From: BOKV01 sp041739465
GTDB taxonomy: Bacteria; Pseudomonadota; Alphaproteobacteria; Rhizobiales; Rhizobiaceae
Reading direction: 5' to 3'
DNA length: 35,045 nt
Assembly: GCA_041739465.1 (NCBI GenBank)
Contig: JBGSNX010000036.1
Span: 1-35,045 of the forward strand
Shown piece after piece: positions 14,950-23,586 of the stretch. Position 1 is the first letter of the stretch, and every line of letters begins with the position of its first letter. The position numbers and the translations under genes are program-made. Under the pieces are notes generated by a model. That model made no database searches. It worked only from the letters and a program-made list of their open reading frames with translations, and was not told the origin of the DNA.

Positions 14950-16710
14950 ATGAACGTTTTTCAGCAGTTCGAAGACAAAATCAAGAAAATCGTGGAACAT
15001 GCTGAATTTGCAGCGAATACCACGCTCGATCTCTCATCCCTGTCGGTTGAGCCGCCGCGCGACCCTGCACATGGGGATTTTGCGACCAATGTGGCGATGG
15101 TGTTGGCGAAGCAAGTTGGCCGCAATCCAAGGGAACTGGCGCAAACCATTGCTGCCGAACTCAACAAGGACATCCAGGTCTCGGTAGCGGAAGTTGCCGG
15201 GCCGGGCTTCATCAACATTCGCGTTGCAGAAGGATTCTGGCAGGAACACCTTGGCACGATCATTTCAGCAGGGCGCAATTACGGGCGCGGCCTGGTGGGC
15301 AAGCGGTTGAAGGTGAATGTCGAGTATGTTTCTGCAAACCCGACCGGGCCGATGCATGTCGGCCATTGCCGAGGCGCGGTAGTAGGGGATGCGCTGGCCA
15401 ATCTTCTGGAATTTGCCGGGTATTCGGTGACGCGCGAATACGTCATCAATGATGCCGGCGCGCAGATCGATGTTTTGGCAAACTCTGTTTTCCTGCGTTA
15501 CCGAGAGGCACTTGGCGAGGCCATCGGCGAGATACCTGCCGGCTTGTATCCTGGCGATTACCTCGTCCCGCTGGGCAAGGAGCTGGCAGGAGAGTTTGGC
15601 CCAGCGCTGCTTGAAATGGACGAAGCTGCCCGCATGACGGTTCTGCGCGACCGCTCGATCGCGGCGATGATGGTCATGATTCGCGAAGACCTCGAACTGC
15701 TGGGCGTTCGCCACGACGTGTTCTTTTCCGAACGGACCTTGCATGCCAAGCATGGCGGGGTCAGCGAAATTGACCGCATGTTGGCGGAGATGCGTGACAA
15801 GGGCTTTGTCTATGACGGTCGCCTGCCGCCGCCAAAGGGCGAGTTGCCGGCAGACTGGGAAGACCGCGAGCAAACGCTTTTCCGTTCCACCGATGTTGGC
15901 GATGACATGGACCGCCCGCTCGTCAAGTCAGACGGCAGCTACACTTATTTTGCGGCAGACGTTGCCTATTTCCGTGACAAGTTCGTGCGCGGTTTCAAGC
16001 GTATGGTCTATGTCCTGGGCGCAGACCATGGCGGATATGTAAAGCGGTTGAAGGCTGTTGCCAAGGCGGTAGCGGGGGATACAGCAGAGCTTGACGTCCT
16101 GTTGTGCCAGCTCGTCAAACTCTACCGTGGCGGCGAACCGGTGCGGATGTCGAAGCGGTCCGGTGATTTCGTGACGCTTCGCGAAGTGGTGGAAGAAGTA
16201 GGGCGCGATGCTGTCCGCTTCATGATGCTGTACCGCAAGCCGGAAGCGCCACTGGATTTCGATTTTGCCAAGGTTACCGAGCAATCGAAAGACAATGCGG
16301 TCTTCTATGTTCAATACGCCCATGCCCGCTGCAGGTCGGTTGAGCGCCAGGCTGCATCGGAAATGCCGAACCTTGATGTTTCCGAGGCTGCCATAAAGTC
16401 GGCAGATCTTTCCCTGCTGGCAGATGAGGGTGAAAAAGCGCTGATTTCACGGATGGCTGAATTCCCCCGCATGATAGAGCAGGCTGCGCGAGCAGATGAG
16501 CCGCACCGCATTGCTTTTTACCTCCAGCAGCTTGCTTCCGATCTGCACCAACACTGGGCCCGCGGCAAGGAAATGCCGCAATTACGCTTCGTTAACCAAG
16601 AAAATGCCAATATGACCTTGGCCAGATTGGCTTTGCTGCGTGGAATAACGGGCGTTTTGTCGCTTGGACTGGCAATTGTTGGTGCTGGTGCTCCGGACGA
16701 AATGCGCTAG
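14950..16710 (+). CDS. argS: Arginyl-tRNA synthetase
   Basis: ArgRS charges tRNA-Arg; it is a class I synthetase that needs its tRNA for activation. The 586-residue protein has the N-terminal additional domain (residues 1-105, ending in GPGFINIRV), the HIGH motif HVGH at 136-139 in ANPTGPMHVGH, the family block EYVINDAGAQID, a KMSK-like MSKRSGDFVTL, and the DALR anticodon-binding domain at the C-terminus. It is intact and of normal length. The next gene is the SPOR-domain protein, an order conserved in Hyphomicrobiales. Confidence 0.97.
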   Translation: MNVFQQFEDKIKKIVEHAEFAANTTLDLSSLSVEPPRDPAHGDFATNVAMVLAKQVGRNPRELAQTIAAELNKDIQVSVAEVAGPGFINIRVAEGFWQEHLGTIISAGRNYGRGLVGKRLKVNVEYVSANPTGPMHVGHCRGAVVGDALANLLEFAGYSVTREYVINDAGAQIDVLANSVFLRYREALGEAIGEIPAGLYPGDYLVPLGKELAGEFGPALLEMDEAARMTVLRDRSIAAMMVMIREDLELLGVRHDVFFSERTLHAKHGGVSEIDRMLAEMRDKGFVYDGRLPPPKGELPADWEDREQTLFRSTDVGDDMDRPLVKSDGSYTYFAADVAYFRDKFVRGFKRMVYVLGADHGGYVKRLKAVAKAVAGDTAELDVLLCQLVKLYRGGEPVRMSKRSGDFVTLREVVEEVGRDAVRFMMLYRKPEAPLDFDFAKVTEQSKDNAVFYVQYAHARCRSVERQAASEMPNLDVSEAAIKSADLSLLADEGEKALISRMAEFPRMIEQAARADEPHRIAFYLQQLASDLHQHWARGKEMPQLRFVNQENANMTLARLALLRGITGVLSLGLAIVGAGAPDEMR

Positions 16711-16813
16711 TTCGACAAAATCCTGACGGATTTCACGTGCATGGGTGATTGAGGCAAGTCCGGCGTTTGTGAACTCCGGCGGGGCGTATACGAGTTCAGG
16801 ACAGGCTATCATC

Positions 16814-19069
16814 ATGACCGATTACAGCAACACGGCACGTGCACAGGCCCCGATTCCAGAGGCTGACGATCCACTGGCCGAACTGGCGAGAATTGTTTCA
16901 GGCGAGTCGGACCGTCAGTTCAAGCCCTCACGGATCGCGCAACCTGTTGCCGCACTTGAGCGCCAAGTGCTGGCGCCAACTGCAGCAGCCAAGCCAATTC
17001 CCTCGTTTGATCTCGAAGATGCCTTGATGGCTGAATTGGGCATGGGCGCAGCAAACAAGGCATTGCCAACTGCAGCGGAACCTGAGCCGACAATCCAAGG
17101 CAAGACCGCTTCACAAATTGCGCAAGAATTTGAAACCGAGTTGGCGCTGGCAACGGCGCCGACACCGGCTTCAGCACCAGAGCCAGTACAAGCATTGTCC
17201 CTTGAGGACCAGTTGCTGGCTGAATTGGGGCTGTTGGATACGCCGTATCCAGTCGAGCCAGCGCCGGTGCATACAGCAAGCCTTCAGAATGCAGTCGAGG
17301 AACCGGCGCAGTACAGTGACGACGATCTGGAAGCGTTTTTGTTGCAGGAAGCGCCCTCCCACGTCGAACCGGATTACGCAGCAGAAGATCTCGAAGCGGA
17401 ATTTTCGGACGAATTGTTCGGAGCTCCCGCCCAATGGCCGCAGGAGCAGCCTTCACACGAAGCAACACTGCCAGTGAACGCCCCGGATTATGAAGAAATC
17501 GGCGAAGTCGACCTTGATCTGGGTGCAGCTTTTGCTGCCGAGATCGCACGCAATACACCTGTTGTTGAACCCGTTGAGGCGCCCGAGGTTGCCGTTGCGC
17601 CCACAAGAGCGCCTGTTGATGTGCCGATGCCAATTGCCCGGTCGCTTGCAACCCCGGTTATTCCGGTCGATGCACGCTCGGCACCGCGTCGGCCCGAATT
17701 GACAGAGCGTGAGCTCGACGACCAGTTTGCGGCGGCGTTTGCCGAAGAACTCCATATCGGACTTTCCGAAATTGATGAATTTGACGAGATTTTTTCGGCA
17801 GCCCCCGCTTCCGACACATCGGCAGTTGCGCAGACTGGATGGTCTGACGATGAGTTTGCCGATTTTGAAGACCATTTCGGAACACCGCCAAGCGCCCCGA
17901 CAAAAGCACAGGCACCCATTGCACCAAAGCCGGTTGCGCAAGCCCGCCAGGCACCCGTTCAACAGGCTGCGCCTGCGCACGCCCCAATGGATCTGGGCGA
18001 CCCGACAGAATGGGACATGGCCTATGGTGATGAAGAATATGCCGACAGCGACCCGATGGAAGAAATCGATGCACGGCAGCCCAACCAGCTGCTGAAAAGC
18101 CGCGGGTTCACCCTTGCGGCGGTGGCTTTGGCCTGCGCTCTGGTCATTGGTGGTGGTGCGTTGGCTTTTGGCTACATGAGTGGCCCGCAGGTAGCCAGTA
18201 GCGAGCCGCCTGTGGTCAAGGCGGATACCAATCCTGTAAAGATCAAGCCTGAAAATCCGGGTGGCATACAGATCGCAAACCAGGATCAGGCTGCCTATGA
18301 CAAGGTCGCAGGTCAGCCAAAGGATGGCGAAGCGCAGGCAAGCCTTGTTTCTCAGACTGAAAAGCCGGTTGACATGGCCGCATTGACCGAGCCCCAGCCC
18401 GAAGCTCCAGCAGGAGAGGCGAAGGCCGAAGAACGTCTTGCCCCCAGTGAAGAGGGCAATGCACCGGCGATTCCGGCGCTTGCGCCGCGCAAGGTGAAAA
18501 CCATGTTGATCAAGCCGGATGGAACCGTGGTTCCAGCCGAGGAAACGCCGGTTGAGACGGTTGCAGCCGTCGACAGCAATGTTACGGCGCTCGTGCCGGT
18601 TCAGCCCGATGCCCGCGACGTTGCCGGTGAAGCGCTCATTCCAATTGATGCAGAAGATACCTCTGCCAACACTGGATCCACGCGTTCCTTAGGTGGCGCT
18701 GAAGCTGCGCCCATTGATGCAGCTCCGCAGGAAATCGCACAGGCTCCCGCGCTTGCCGAACCAGTTCCGGCTAAGCAAGAAGCGCCAACACAAGTATCTG
18801 CTGAGCAACCCGCTGCAAGTTTGAGCGGCGAATGGGCCGTTCAGCTTGCTTCGCAGCGCAGCGCTGAAGATGCTCAGTCAACTTTCCAGAACCTCAAGCG
18901 CAAATTCCCGAGCGTCCTTGATGGCAAGGCGCTGGCAGTTCAGCGCGCGGAAGTCAGTGGCAAGGGCGTGTTTTACCGGGTGCGAGTTCCTACCAAAAGC
19001 AAGGAAGAGGCAGCTGAGCTTTGCGAGCGTCTGAAGGCAGCGGGTGGAAGCTGCTTCATCGCCCGATAG
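16814..19069 (+). CDS. SPOR-domain membrane protein with long disordered cytoplasmic region
   Basis: The 751-residue protein has a long acidic, Pro/Ala-rich N-terminal region (1-430), one membrane segment (about 435-455, GFTLAAVALACALVIGGGAL), a second Ala/Pro-rich region, and a SPOR domain at the C-terminus (about 672-751, starting SGEWAVQLASQRS). SPOR domains bind stem-denuded peptidoglycan at the division site, so the topology is cytoplasm-inside and periplasmic SPOR, as in FtsN. Two near-copies of a short motif, LEDALMAELGM (67-77) and LEDQLLAELGL (130-140), with related acidic patches beyond, could be protein-docking motifs. I start at ATG 16814; a frame from 16745 is less likely. A strong terminator follows. 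Division function is inferred from the domain. Confidence 0.88.
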   Translation: MTDYSNTARAQAPIPEADDPLAELARIVSGESDRQFKPSRIAQPVAALERQVLAPTAAAKPIPSFDLEDALMAELGMGAANKALPTAAEPEPTIQGKTASQIAQEFETELALATAPTPASAPEPVQALSLEDQLLAELGLLDTPYPVEPAPVHTASLQNAVEEPAQYSDDDLEAFLLQEAPSHVEPDYAAEDLEAEFSDELFGAPAQWPQEQPSHEATLPVNAPDYEEIGEVDLDLGAAFAAEIARNTPVVEPVEAPEVAVAPTRAPVDVPMPIARSLATPVIPVDARSAPRRPELTERELDDQFAAAFAEELHIGLSEIDEFDEIFSAAPASDTSAVAQTGWSDDEFADFEDHFGTPPSAPTKAQAPIAPKPVAQARQAPVQQAAPAHAPMDLGDPTEWDMAYGDEEYADSDPMEEIDARQPNQLLKSRGFTLAAVALACALVIGGGALAFGYMSGPQVASSEPPVVKADTNPVKIKPENPGGIQIANQDQAAYDKVAGQPKDGEAQASLVSQTEKPVDMAALTEPQPEAPAGEAKAEERLAPSEEGNAPAIPALAPRKVKTMLIKPDGTVVPAEETPVETVAAVDSNVTALVPVQPDARDVAGEALIPIDAEDTSANTGSTRSLGGAEAAPIDAAPQEIAQAPALAEPVPAKQEAPTQVSAEQPAASLSGEWAVQLASQRSAEDAQSTFQNLKRKFPSVLDGKALAVQRAEVSGKGVFYRVRVPTKSKEEAAELCERLKAAGGSCFIAR

Positions 19070-19102
19070 CGGGATTTTGGTCCCTTTACCCACAGGTCTT
19101 GA

Positions 19103-19131
19103 AGGCAGCGCCATATTGGGCGCTGCTTTTT
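19103..19131 (+). terminator. Intrinsic terminator after SPOR gene
   Basis: GCAGCGCC (19105-19112) pairs with GGCGCTGC (19119-19126) around a 6-base loop, followed by TTTTT (19127-19131). It lies 34 bases after the SPOR gene stop and 39 bases before nagZ. Confidence 0.88.
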
Positions 19132-19169
19132 GTTTGTTCGCCTGCAAGGCAGGCTGATATTCATTTTTC

Positions 19170-20189
19170 ATGCGAATCAAAGCGTTCATTGCTGGCATTT
19201 CGGGCAAGGCCCTCACTGACGAAGAGCGCAGCTTCTTTGTCGACCACAGCCCGTGGGGCTTCATCCTTTTTGCGCGCAACATTGCAGACCCTCTTCAGGT
19301 GCAGGCGCTGACGGATGAATTGCGCGCGTTGACGGGCAGGGCTGACACGCCGATCCTGATTGATCAGGAGGGTGGACGGGTTGCGCGCTTGCGTCCGCCG
19401 AACTGGCCATCCTACCCGACCGGGCGTTTTCTGGGCGAATTGTACCGCCGTGACCGTGAAATCGGGCTGCGTGCAACATGGCTGCAATCGCGGTTGATAG
19501 CCTTTGACCTTGCTGCGCTGGGCATCAATGTCGACTGTTTGCCAGTGTTGGATGTCCCGGTTGAAGGCGCACACGATGTCATTGGCGACCGCGCCTATTC
19601 GCACCAGCCCTTTGAAGTGGCGGAGATTGGACGCGCTGCTTGCGATGGATTGCTTGCCGGCGGCGTGTTGCCGGTCATCAAGCACATTCCCGGACATGGC
19701 AGGGCATTTGCCGACAGCCATCTGGCGCTGCCCGTGGTCGACACAAATCCGGCGGTGCTGGGCTGCACGGATTTTTATCCGTTCATGCAGCTTGCCGATA
19801 TGCCGCTCGCGATGACGGCACATGTGGTTTATTCTGGTTTTGATGCTCAAAACCCAGCGACGCTGTCACGTCGGATGATCCAGCAGATCATCCGCGGCTG
19901 GCTGGGTTATGACGGTCTGGTCATGAGCGACGATCTGTCAATGCACGCCTTGAGCGGTGATTTTGGCGAAAGAACCGTTGCTGCATTTGCCGCAGGCTGT
20001 GATGTCGTGCTTCATTGCAATGGCAAGATGGACGAGATGGTGCAGATTGCAGCAGCTACCCCTGAACTGCAAGGCGAAGCGGCGCGGCGTGCGCGGCAGG
20101 CCTTGGATCGCCTCGGGGAGGGCAATTTTGTGGGCAACGAGCAGGTTTTGCGCGAAGAATTTGCGGCCCTGACGATGCAAATCGCCTGA
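19170..20189 (+). CDS. nagZ: Beta-N-acetylhexosaminidase NagZ
   Basis: NagZ (glycoside hydrolase family 3) removes GlcNAc from anhydro-muropeptides in the cytoplasm during peptidoglycan recycling. The 339-residue length fits. Visible are LIDQEGGRVARL, the KHIPGHGRAFADSH loop (171-184) carrying the Asp-His pair that marks NagZ, and the nucleophile Asp254 in VMSDDLSM. No signal peptide is present, in line with a cytoplasmic enzyme. The ATG at 19170 follows the terminator by 39 bases with no clear ribosome-binding site. scpA begins 19 bases downstream of its stop, so nagZ-scpA-scpB is probably one operon. Confidence 0.95.
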   Translation: MRIKAFIAGISGKALTDEERSFFVDHSPWGFILFARNIADPLQVQALTDELRALTGRADTPILIDQEGGRVARLRPPNWPSYPTGRFLGELYRRDREIGLRATWLQSRLIAFDLAALGINVDCLPVLDVPVEGAHDVIGDRAYSHQPFEVAEIGRAACDGLLAGGVLPVIKHIPGHGRAFADSHLALPVVDTNPAVLGCTDFYPFMQLADMPLAMTAHVVYSGFDAQNPATLSRRMIQQIIRGWLGYDGLVMSDDLSMHALSGDFGERTVAAFAAGCDVVLHCNGKMDEMVQIAAATPELQGEAARRARQALDRLGEGNFVGNEQVLREEFAALTMQIA

Positions 20190-20208
20190 TCGGGCAGGAG
20201 ATAAACTG

Positions 20209-21051
20209 GTGAGCAGGCCATTCGTCAACGACAAACGCGAAACCGGCAATTGGGACGGCAGTGTCGAGCGCACCTCCAGCGATCCCGAACTGGTGGTTGA
20301 TGTCGATGGCTTCGAAGGACCAATGGACCTGCTTTTGGAACTGGCACGCAGGCAAAAGGTTGATCTGGCGAAAATTTCCATTCTCGCGCTTGCCGAGCAA
20401 TATCTGGCCTTCATCGAACAGGTGCGCAAATTGCGCATCGAGTTGGCAGCAGACTATCTGGTTATGGCGGCATGGCTGGCCTTTCTCAAATCGAAGCTGC
20501 TGATACCTGAGCTGGAAAATGCGGCGGACGGCCAATCGGGCGAGGAAATGGCAGCGCAACTGGCCTTTCGCCTGCAAAGGCTGGAGGCCATGCGTGAGGC
20601 TGCCGCAAGGCTTGCCAACCGCAACCGGCTAGGGCGCGATTTCTTTGCGCGTGGCCAGCCAGAAGCGGTCATCGTGGAACGCAAATCGCAATATTCGGCG
20701 ACCCTTTATGAATTGTTGACCGCCTATGCTTCGCAACGGCAGCGCCTGGTTGTTTCGCAAGTCACGATCTCGCGCCGGACGGTCTGGTCGCTGCAGGACG
20801 CCCGCGACATTCTCGTCCGCTTTGCCGGCAGGATTGATGACTGGGCGCCGCTGGACAGCCTGCTGATCGCATGGACCACGGACGCAAAGAGCCGAACCAC
20901 GGCACTGGCCAGTTCGTTCGCGGCCACGCTTGAACTGGTGCGGGAGGGCAAGCTCGCCATGCGCCAGGAAAAGGCTTATGCACCGCTTTACTTGCGAAAG
21001 GGGCCGCAGGCTCTGGAAGCGGGCGATGCGCGCTCGGTAGAAACACGCTAG
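20209..21051 (+). CDS. scpA: Segregation and condensation protein A
   Basis: ScpA is the kleisin subunit that bridges SMC heads in the bacterial condensin. The 280-residue product begins at GTG 20209 with a GGAG 8 bases upstream. The conserved N-terminal kleisin block follows: FEGPMDLLLELARRQKVDLAKISI, seen as GFEGPMDLLLELARR and KVDLAKISILALAEQYL, then LAADYLVMAAWLAFLKSKLLIP. The C-terminal winged-helix part is present (SLLIAWTTDAKSRTTALASSF, FAATLELVREGKL). scpB starts 27 bases after the stop. No smc gene is in view. Confidence 0.94.
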   Translation: MSRPFVNDKRETGNWDGSVERTSSDPELVVDVDGFEGPMDLLLELARRQKVDLAKISILALAEQYLAFIEQVRKLRIELAADYLVMAAWLAFLKSKLLIPELENAADGQSGEEMAAQLAFRLQRLEAMREAAARLANRNRLGRDFFARGQPEAVIVERKSQYSATLYELLTAYASQRQRLVVSQVTISRRTVWSLQDARDILVRFAGRIDDWAPLDSLLIAWTTDAKSRTTALASSFAATLELVREGKLAMRQEKAYAPLYLRKGPQALEAGDARSVETR

Positions 21052-21078
21052 GCTGAAAAAACAACAAGGGTGAAACCC

Positions 21079-21870
21079 ATGGCGCACGGCAACAAGGCAA
21101 GGATCGTCGATTTTTCAAGCTCGCAGCACTTGCAGGCCCATGAAGACGATACAGACGACATGTTTGAAAACGGATTTGCCGAGGCCAATGACAGCAGCGA
21201 GGGCGTTTCTGTCCACGAACGGAAGCGGATCGAGATGATGCGCATGGCAGAAGCGATCATCTTTGCTTCGTCCGAACCGGTATCCCAAAAAGCGTTGGTG
21301 ACAAGGTTGCCTGAAGGCGCAGACCTTGAAGTCATCCTCCATGATTTGCAGCAATCCTATGCCGGGCGCGGCATCAATCTGGTGAAAGTCGGCGGCAATT
21401 GGGCATTCAGGACCGCAGACGACCTTGGCTTCCTGTTGCAGCGTGAAGCTGTCGAGATGAAGAAGCTTTCGCGCGCAGCCCTCGAAACGCTCTCGATCAT
21501 TGCGTACCACCAGCCGGTAACCCGGGCGGAAATCGAAGAAATCCGGGGTGTGACAACCTCAAAGGGAACGCTGGACGTTCTCATGGAAACCACCTGGGTG
21601 CGCATGCGCGGGCGGCGGCGCACTCCTGGTCGGCCGGTTACCTATGGCACCACCGACAGTTTCCTTGACCATTACAGCCTTGAAGAGTTGCGCGACTTGC
21701 CGGGCCTTGATGAATTGAAAGGCGCGGGCCTGCTGCAATCCCAACTTCCAACCGGTTTCAGGATGCCTTCGCCGTTCGACGGCGATGAACTTGCCGAGGA
21801 CGAAGACCCGATCACCGCTGCCGACCTTGAAGAGCTCGGCCTGCTGGCACCGGGCGGTAGCGAGGACTGA
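21079..21870 (+). CDS. scpB: Segregation and condensation protein B
   Basis: ScpB dimers bind the ScpA kleisin and are two winged helices. The 263-residue protein has AEAIIFASSEPVSQKAL, ETLSIIAYHQPVTRAEIEEIRG and the C-terminal winged-helix end GRRRTPGRPVTYGTT, all family hallmarks. An acidic N-terminal extension of about 45 residues and an acidic C-terminal tail are common in alphaproteobacterial ScpB. I choose ATG 21079 because AAGGG lies 8 bases upstream; a GTG at 21070 overlaps that site. It is the last gene of the nagZ-scpA-scpB set. Confidence 0.93.
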   Translation: MAHGNKARIVDFSSSQHLQAHEDDTDDMFENGFAEANDSSEGVSVHERKRIEMMRMAEAIIFASSEPVSQKALVTRLPEGADLEVILHDLQQSYAGRGINLVKVGGNWAFRTADDLGFLLQREAVEMKKLSRAALETLSIIAYHQPVTRAEIEEIRGVTTSKGTLDVLMETTWVRMRGRRRTPGRPVTYGTTDSFLDHYSLEELRDLPGLDELKGAGLLQSQLPTGFRMPSPFDGDELAEDEDPITAADLEELGLLAPGGSED

Positions 21871-21922
21871 GCGCAGCGTTTTTGCACTCGCGTGCCTATC
21901 TCCTTGTTTTGGCAAGGCAGTT

Positions 21923-21960
21923 GCACAAAACCGGTTTCCGTTTTCGTCAAACATGCTCTA
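21923..21960 (+). repeat. Possible dispersed intergenic repeat element
   Basis: The stretch AAAACCGGTTTCCGTTTTCG followed after a few bases by ACATGCTCTA closely resembles a short intergenic sequence I associate with many rhizobial genomes. The recollection is not verified here, and only one copy is in this window. It lies in the 119-base gap between scpB and the ABC ATPase gene. Confidence 0.35.
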
Positions 21961-21989
21961 AACAACCCGATGCCCGCCAAAAGGGCTGA

Positions 21990-23129
21990 ATGCGGGACGC
22001 ATGGGCAATGCAGCCAATCCAGGACAGAACCGAGCGTTGGGGCAAGCGGAACACGGCGGGGGTTTCCATCGCGTCCTCGCTGTCATTCGAGGCGGTCTCC
22101 CATGCCTTCGGCCAGAGCGTGGTTCTGGACGATGTTTCAATCAAGACCGAACCGGGCGAGGTTTTATGCCTGCTGGGGCCTTCCGGATCGGGAAAGACAA
22201 CATTGCTGCGGATTGCTGCGGGCATCGAGCGGCAAACGGCAGGATTGGTCAAGATCGACGGCAGGCTCATTTCCGGCGGCAATACGCATGTTGAGCCGGA
22301 ATTGCGTGGTGTCGGGCTGGTTTTTCAGGATTATGCCCTGTTTCCGCACATGACGCTTTTGGAAAACGTCCGGTTTGGCCTCAAAGGCGTTGAACGGCGC
22401 GCTGCCGAAGAAGAAGCAATGCGGATGCTGGCACGCGTTGGCATGGATGATTCTGCGCAGCTTTATCCCCAAAGCCTTTCAGGAGGCGAGCAGCAGCGGG
22501 TGGCGCTGGCCCGGGCATTGGCACCAAGGCCGGGCATCCTCTTGATGGACGAGCCGTTTTCGGGGCTGGATGCGCGGCTACGCGACAGTGTTCGGGAAGA
22601 AACGCTCAGCCTGTTGCGGGACATGCGCGCAACCACGGTCATTGTGACGCATGACCCTGAAGAAGCGCTGCGCGTTGGAGACCACATTGCCTTGCTGCGG
22701 AGCGGCAAGCTGGTCCAGCACGGTACCGGCGAAGACATTTACTGCAGGCCGGCAAACCTGTTTGCTGCGCGGTTCTTTTCCGAACTCAATGCATTTTCGG
22801 TCGATATCCATGACGGAATGGCGCAAACGCCGCTTGGAATGCAAAATGCCGGCGGCTTTGTTCCGCAGGGCAAGTCAGTAGCCTGCATGCGCCTTTCCGA
22901 CGTCATTGTGGAAATGCCGGGAGATGCGCGCGGCTCCAGCCTGCCATCGGTTGCGGGACGGATCACGCAGCGGCGGTTTGTCGGAATAGCTGAAATCCTT
23001 GAACTTCTGGTCGAAGGACTTGAAGAACCGGTGCGTGCGCGCATCCGGGCTGGCGATCTGCCGCCTGATGTTCGCGATGTGCGGGTGAGGGTGCGTGAGG
23101 GCGCGGCGATGTTTTTTCCAGCCGATTGA
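21990..23129 (+). CDS. ABC transporter ATP-binding protein (FbpC/PotA-like, TOBE-type C-terminus)
   Basis: An importer-type nucleotide-binding subunit of 379 residues. Walker A GPSGSGKTT (63-71), Q-loop Gln113 in VFQDYALFPHMT, signature LSGGEQQR (163-170), Walker B ILLMDEP (183-189) and the H-loop in VTHDPEEAL are intact, and about 130 extra C-terminal residues fit a regulatory TOBE-like domain. The FQDYALFPHMTLLENV wording is typical of the iron(III)/polyamine/thiosulfate group. No permease or binding protein is encoded nearby, so its partners are elsewhere or unknown. The start at ATG 21990 (AAAAGGG just upstream) is a best guess; ATG 22008 is possible. Confidence 0.88.
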   Translation: MRDAWAMQPIQDRTERWGKRNTAGVSIASSLSFEAVSHAFGQSVVLDDVSIKTEPGEVLCLLGPSGSGKTTLLRIAAGIERQTAGLVKIDGRLISGGNTHVEPELRGVGLVFQDYALFPHMTLLENVRFGLKGVERRAAEEEAMRMLARVGMDDSAQLYPQSLSGGEQQRVALARALAPRPGILLMDEPFSGLDARLRDSVREETLSLLRDMRATTVIVTHDPEEALRVGDHIALLRSGKLVQHGTGEDIYCRPANLFAARFFSELNAFSVDIHDGMAQTPLGMQNAGGFVPQGKSVACMRLSDVIVEMPGDARGSSLPSVAGRITQRRFVGIAEILELLVEGLEEPVRARIRAGDLPPDVRDVRVRVREGAAMFFPAD

Positions 23130-23289
23130 AAGACAAAGGGTGAAATCGCTTTCAATGTTGACCATATGCGATCAATGCGTTGCCTGCGGCCATAGCGTTC
23201 GCTTGCGAAAGGGGCAGGTGGCGGTCTAAGGTAATACCAGAGAGTGGGAGCCGCGTTGCGGCCCAAGCCAGACATGTGAGGAGAATACC
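23130..23289 (+). other. Intergenic region upstream of tatA; probable promoter region
   Basis: No coding frame with support. GCCGC-GTT-GCGGC forms a small 5-bp hairpin around 23252-23264. GAGGAGA gives tatA a strong ribosome-binding site. A promoter for tatABC is expected here, but I cannot define its boxes with confidence. Confidence 0.35.
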
Positions 23290-23508
23290 ATGGGTTCGTT
23301 TTCGATTTGGCACTGGCTGATCGTACTCGTCGTCGTCATGCTGCTTTTTGGGCGCGGCAAGATTTCAGAATTGATGGGCGATGTCGCCAAAGGCGTAAAT
23401 GCGTTCAAGAAGGGTTTGAAGGACGAGGATGTTGCGGCATCCAAGACCCTCGACCAGGACGCCACGCCAACTGCTTCGCGTTCCAAGGACAATTCACCAG
23501 CCGCATGA
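23290..23508 (+). CDS. tatA: Sec-independent translocase protein TatA
   Basis: TatA forms the size-variable pore of the twin-arginine pathway, which exports folded proteins. The 72-residue product has the standard N-terminal membrane helix (residues 6-20, IWHWLIVLVVVMLLF), the FGRGKISELMGDVAKGVNAFKKG hinge and amphipathic helix with the invariant Phe-Gly (seen as FGRGKISELMGD and VAKGVNAFKKGLKD), and a polar tail. The ribosome-binding site GAGGAG lies 8 bases upstream. It leads tatABC. Confidence 0.96.
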   Translation: MGSFSIWHWLIVLVVVMLLFGRGKISELMGDVAKGVNAFKKGLKDEDVAASKTLDQDATPTASRSKDNSPAA

Positions 23509-23532
23509 TTGGCGGCGTTGTTTTCGCCCTTG

Positions 23533-23546
23533 CCCGGCTTGCCGGG
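23533..23546 (+). repeat. GC hairpin with CUUG tetraloop between tatA and tatB
   Basis: CCCGG (23533-23537) pairs with CCGGG (23542-23546) around CTTG. As RNA this is a CUUG tetraloop closed by G-C, a known stable loop type. It lies 24 bases after the tatA stop and about 40 bases before the tatB start; no T-run follows, so it is not a terminator. Confidence 0.5.
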
Positions 23547-23586
23547 AATGGTTTAGCTCGCCTGCAAACGGCGGAAGGGCTTTGAT

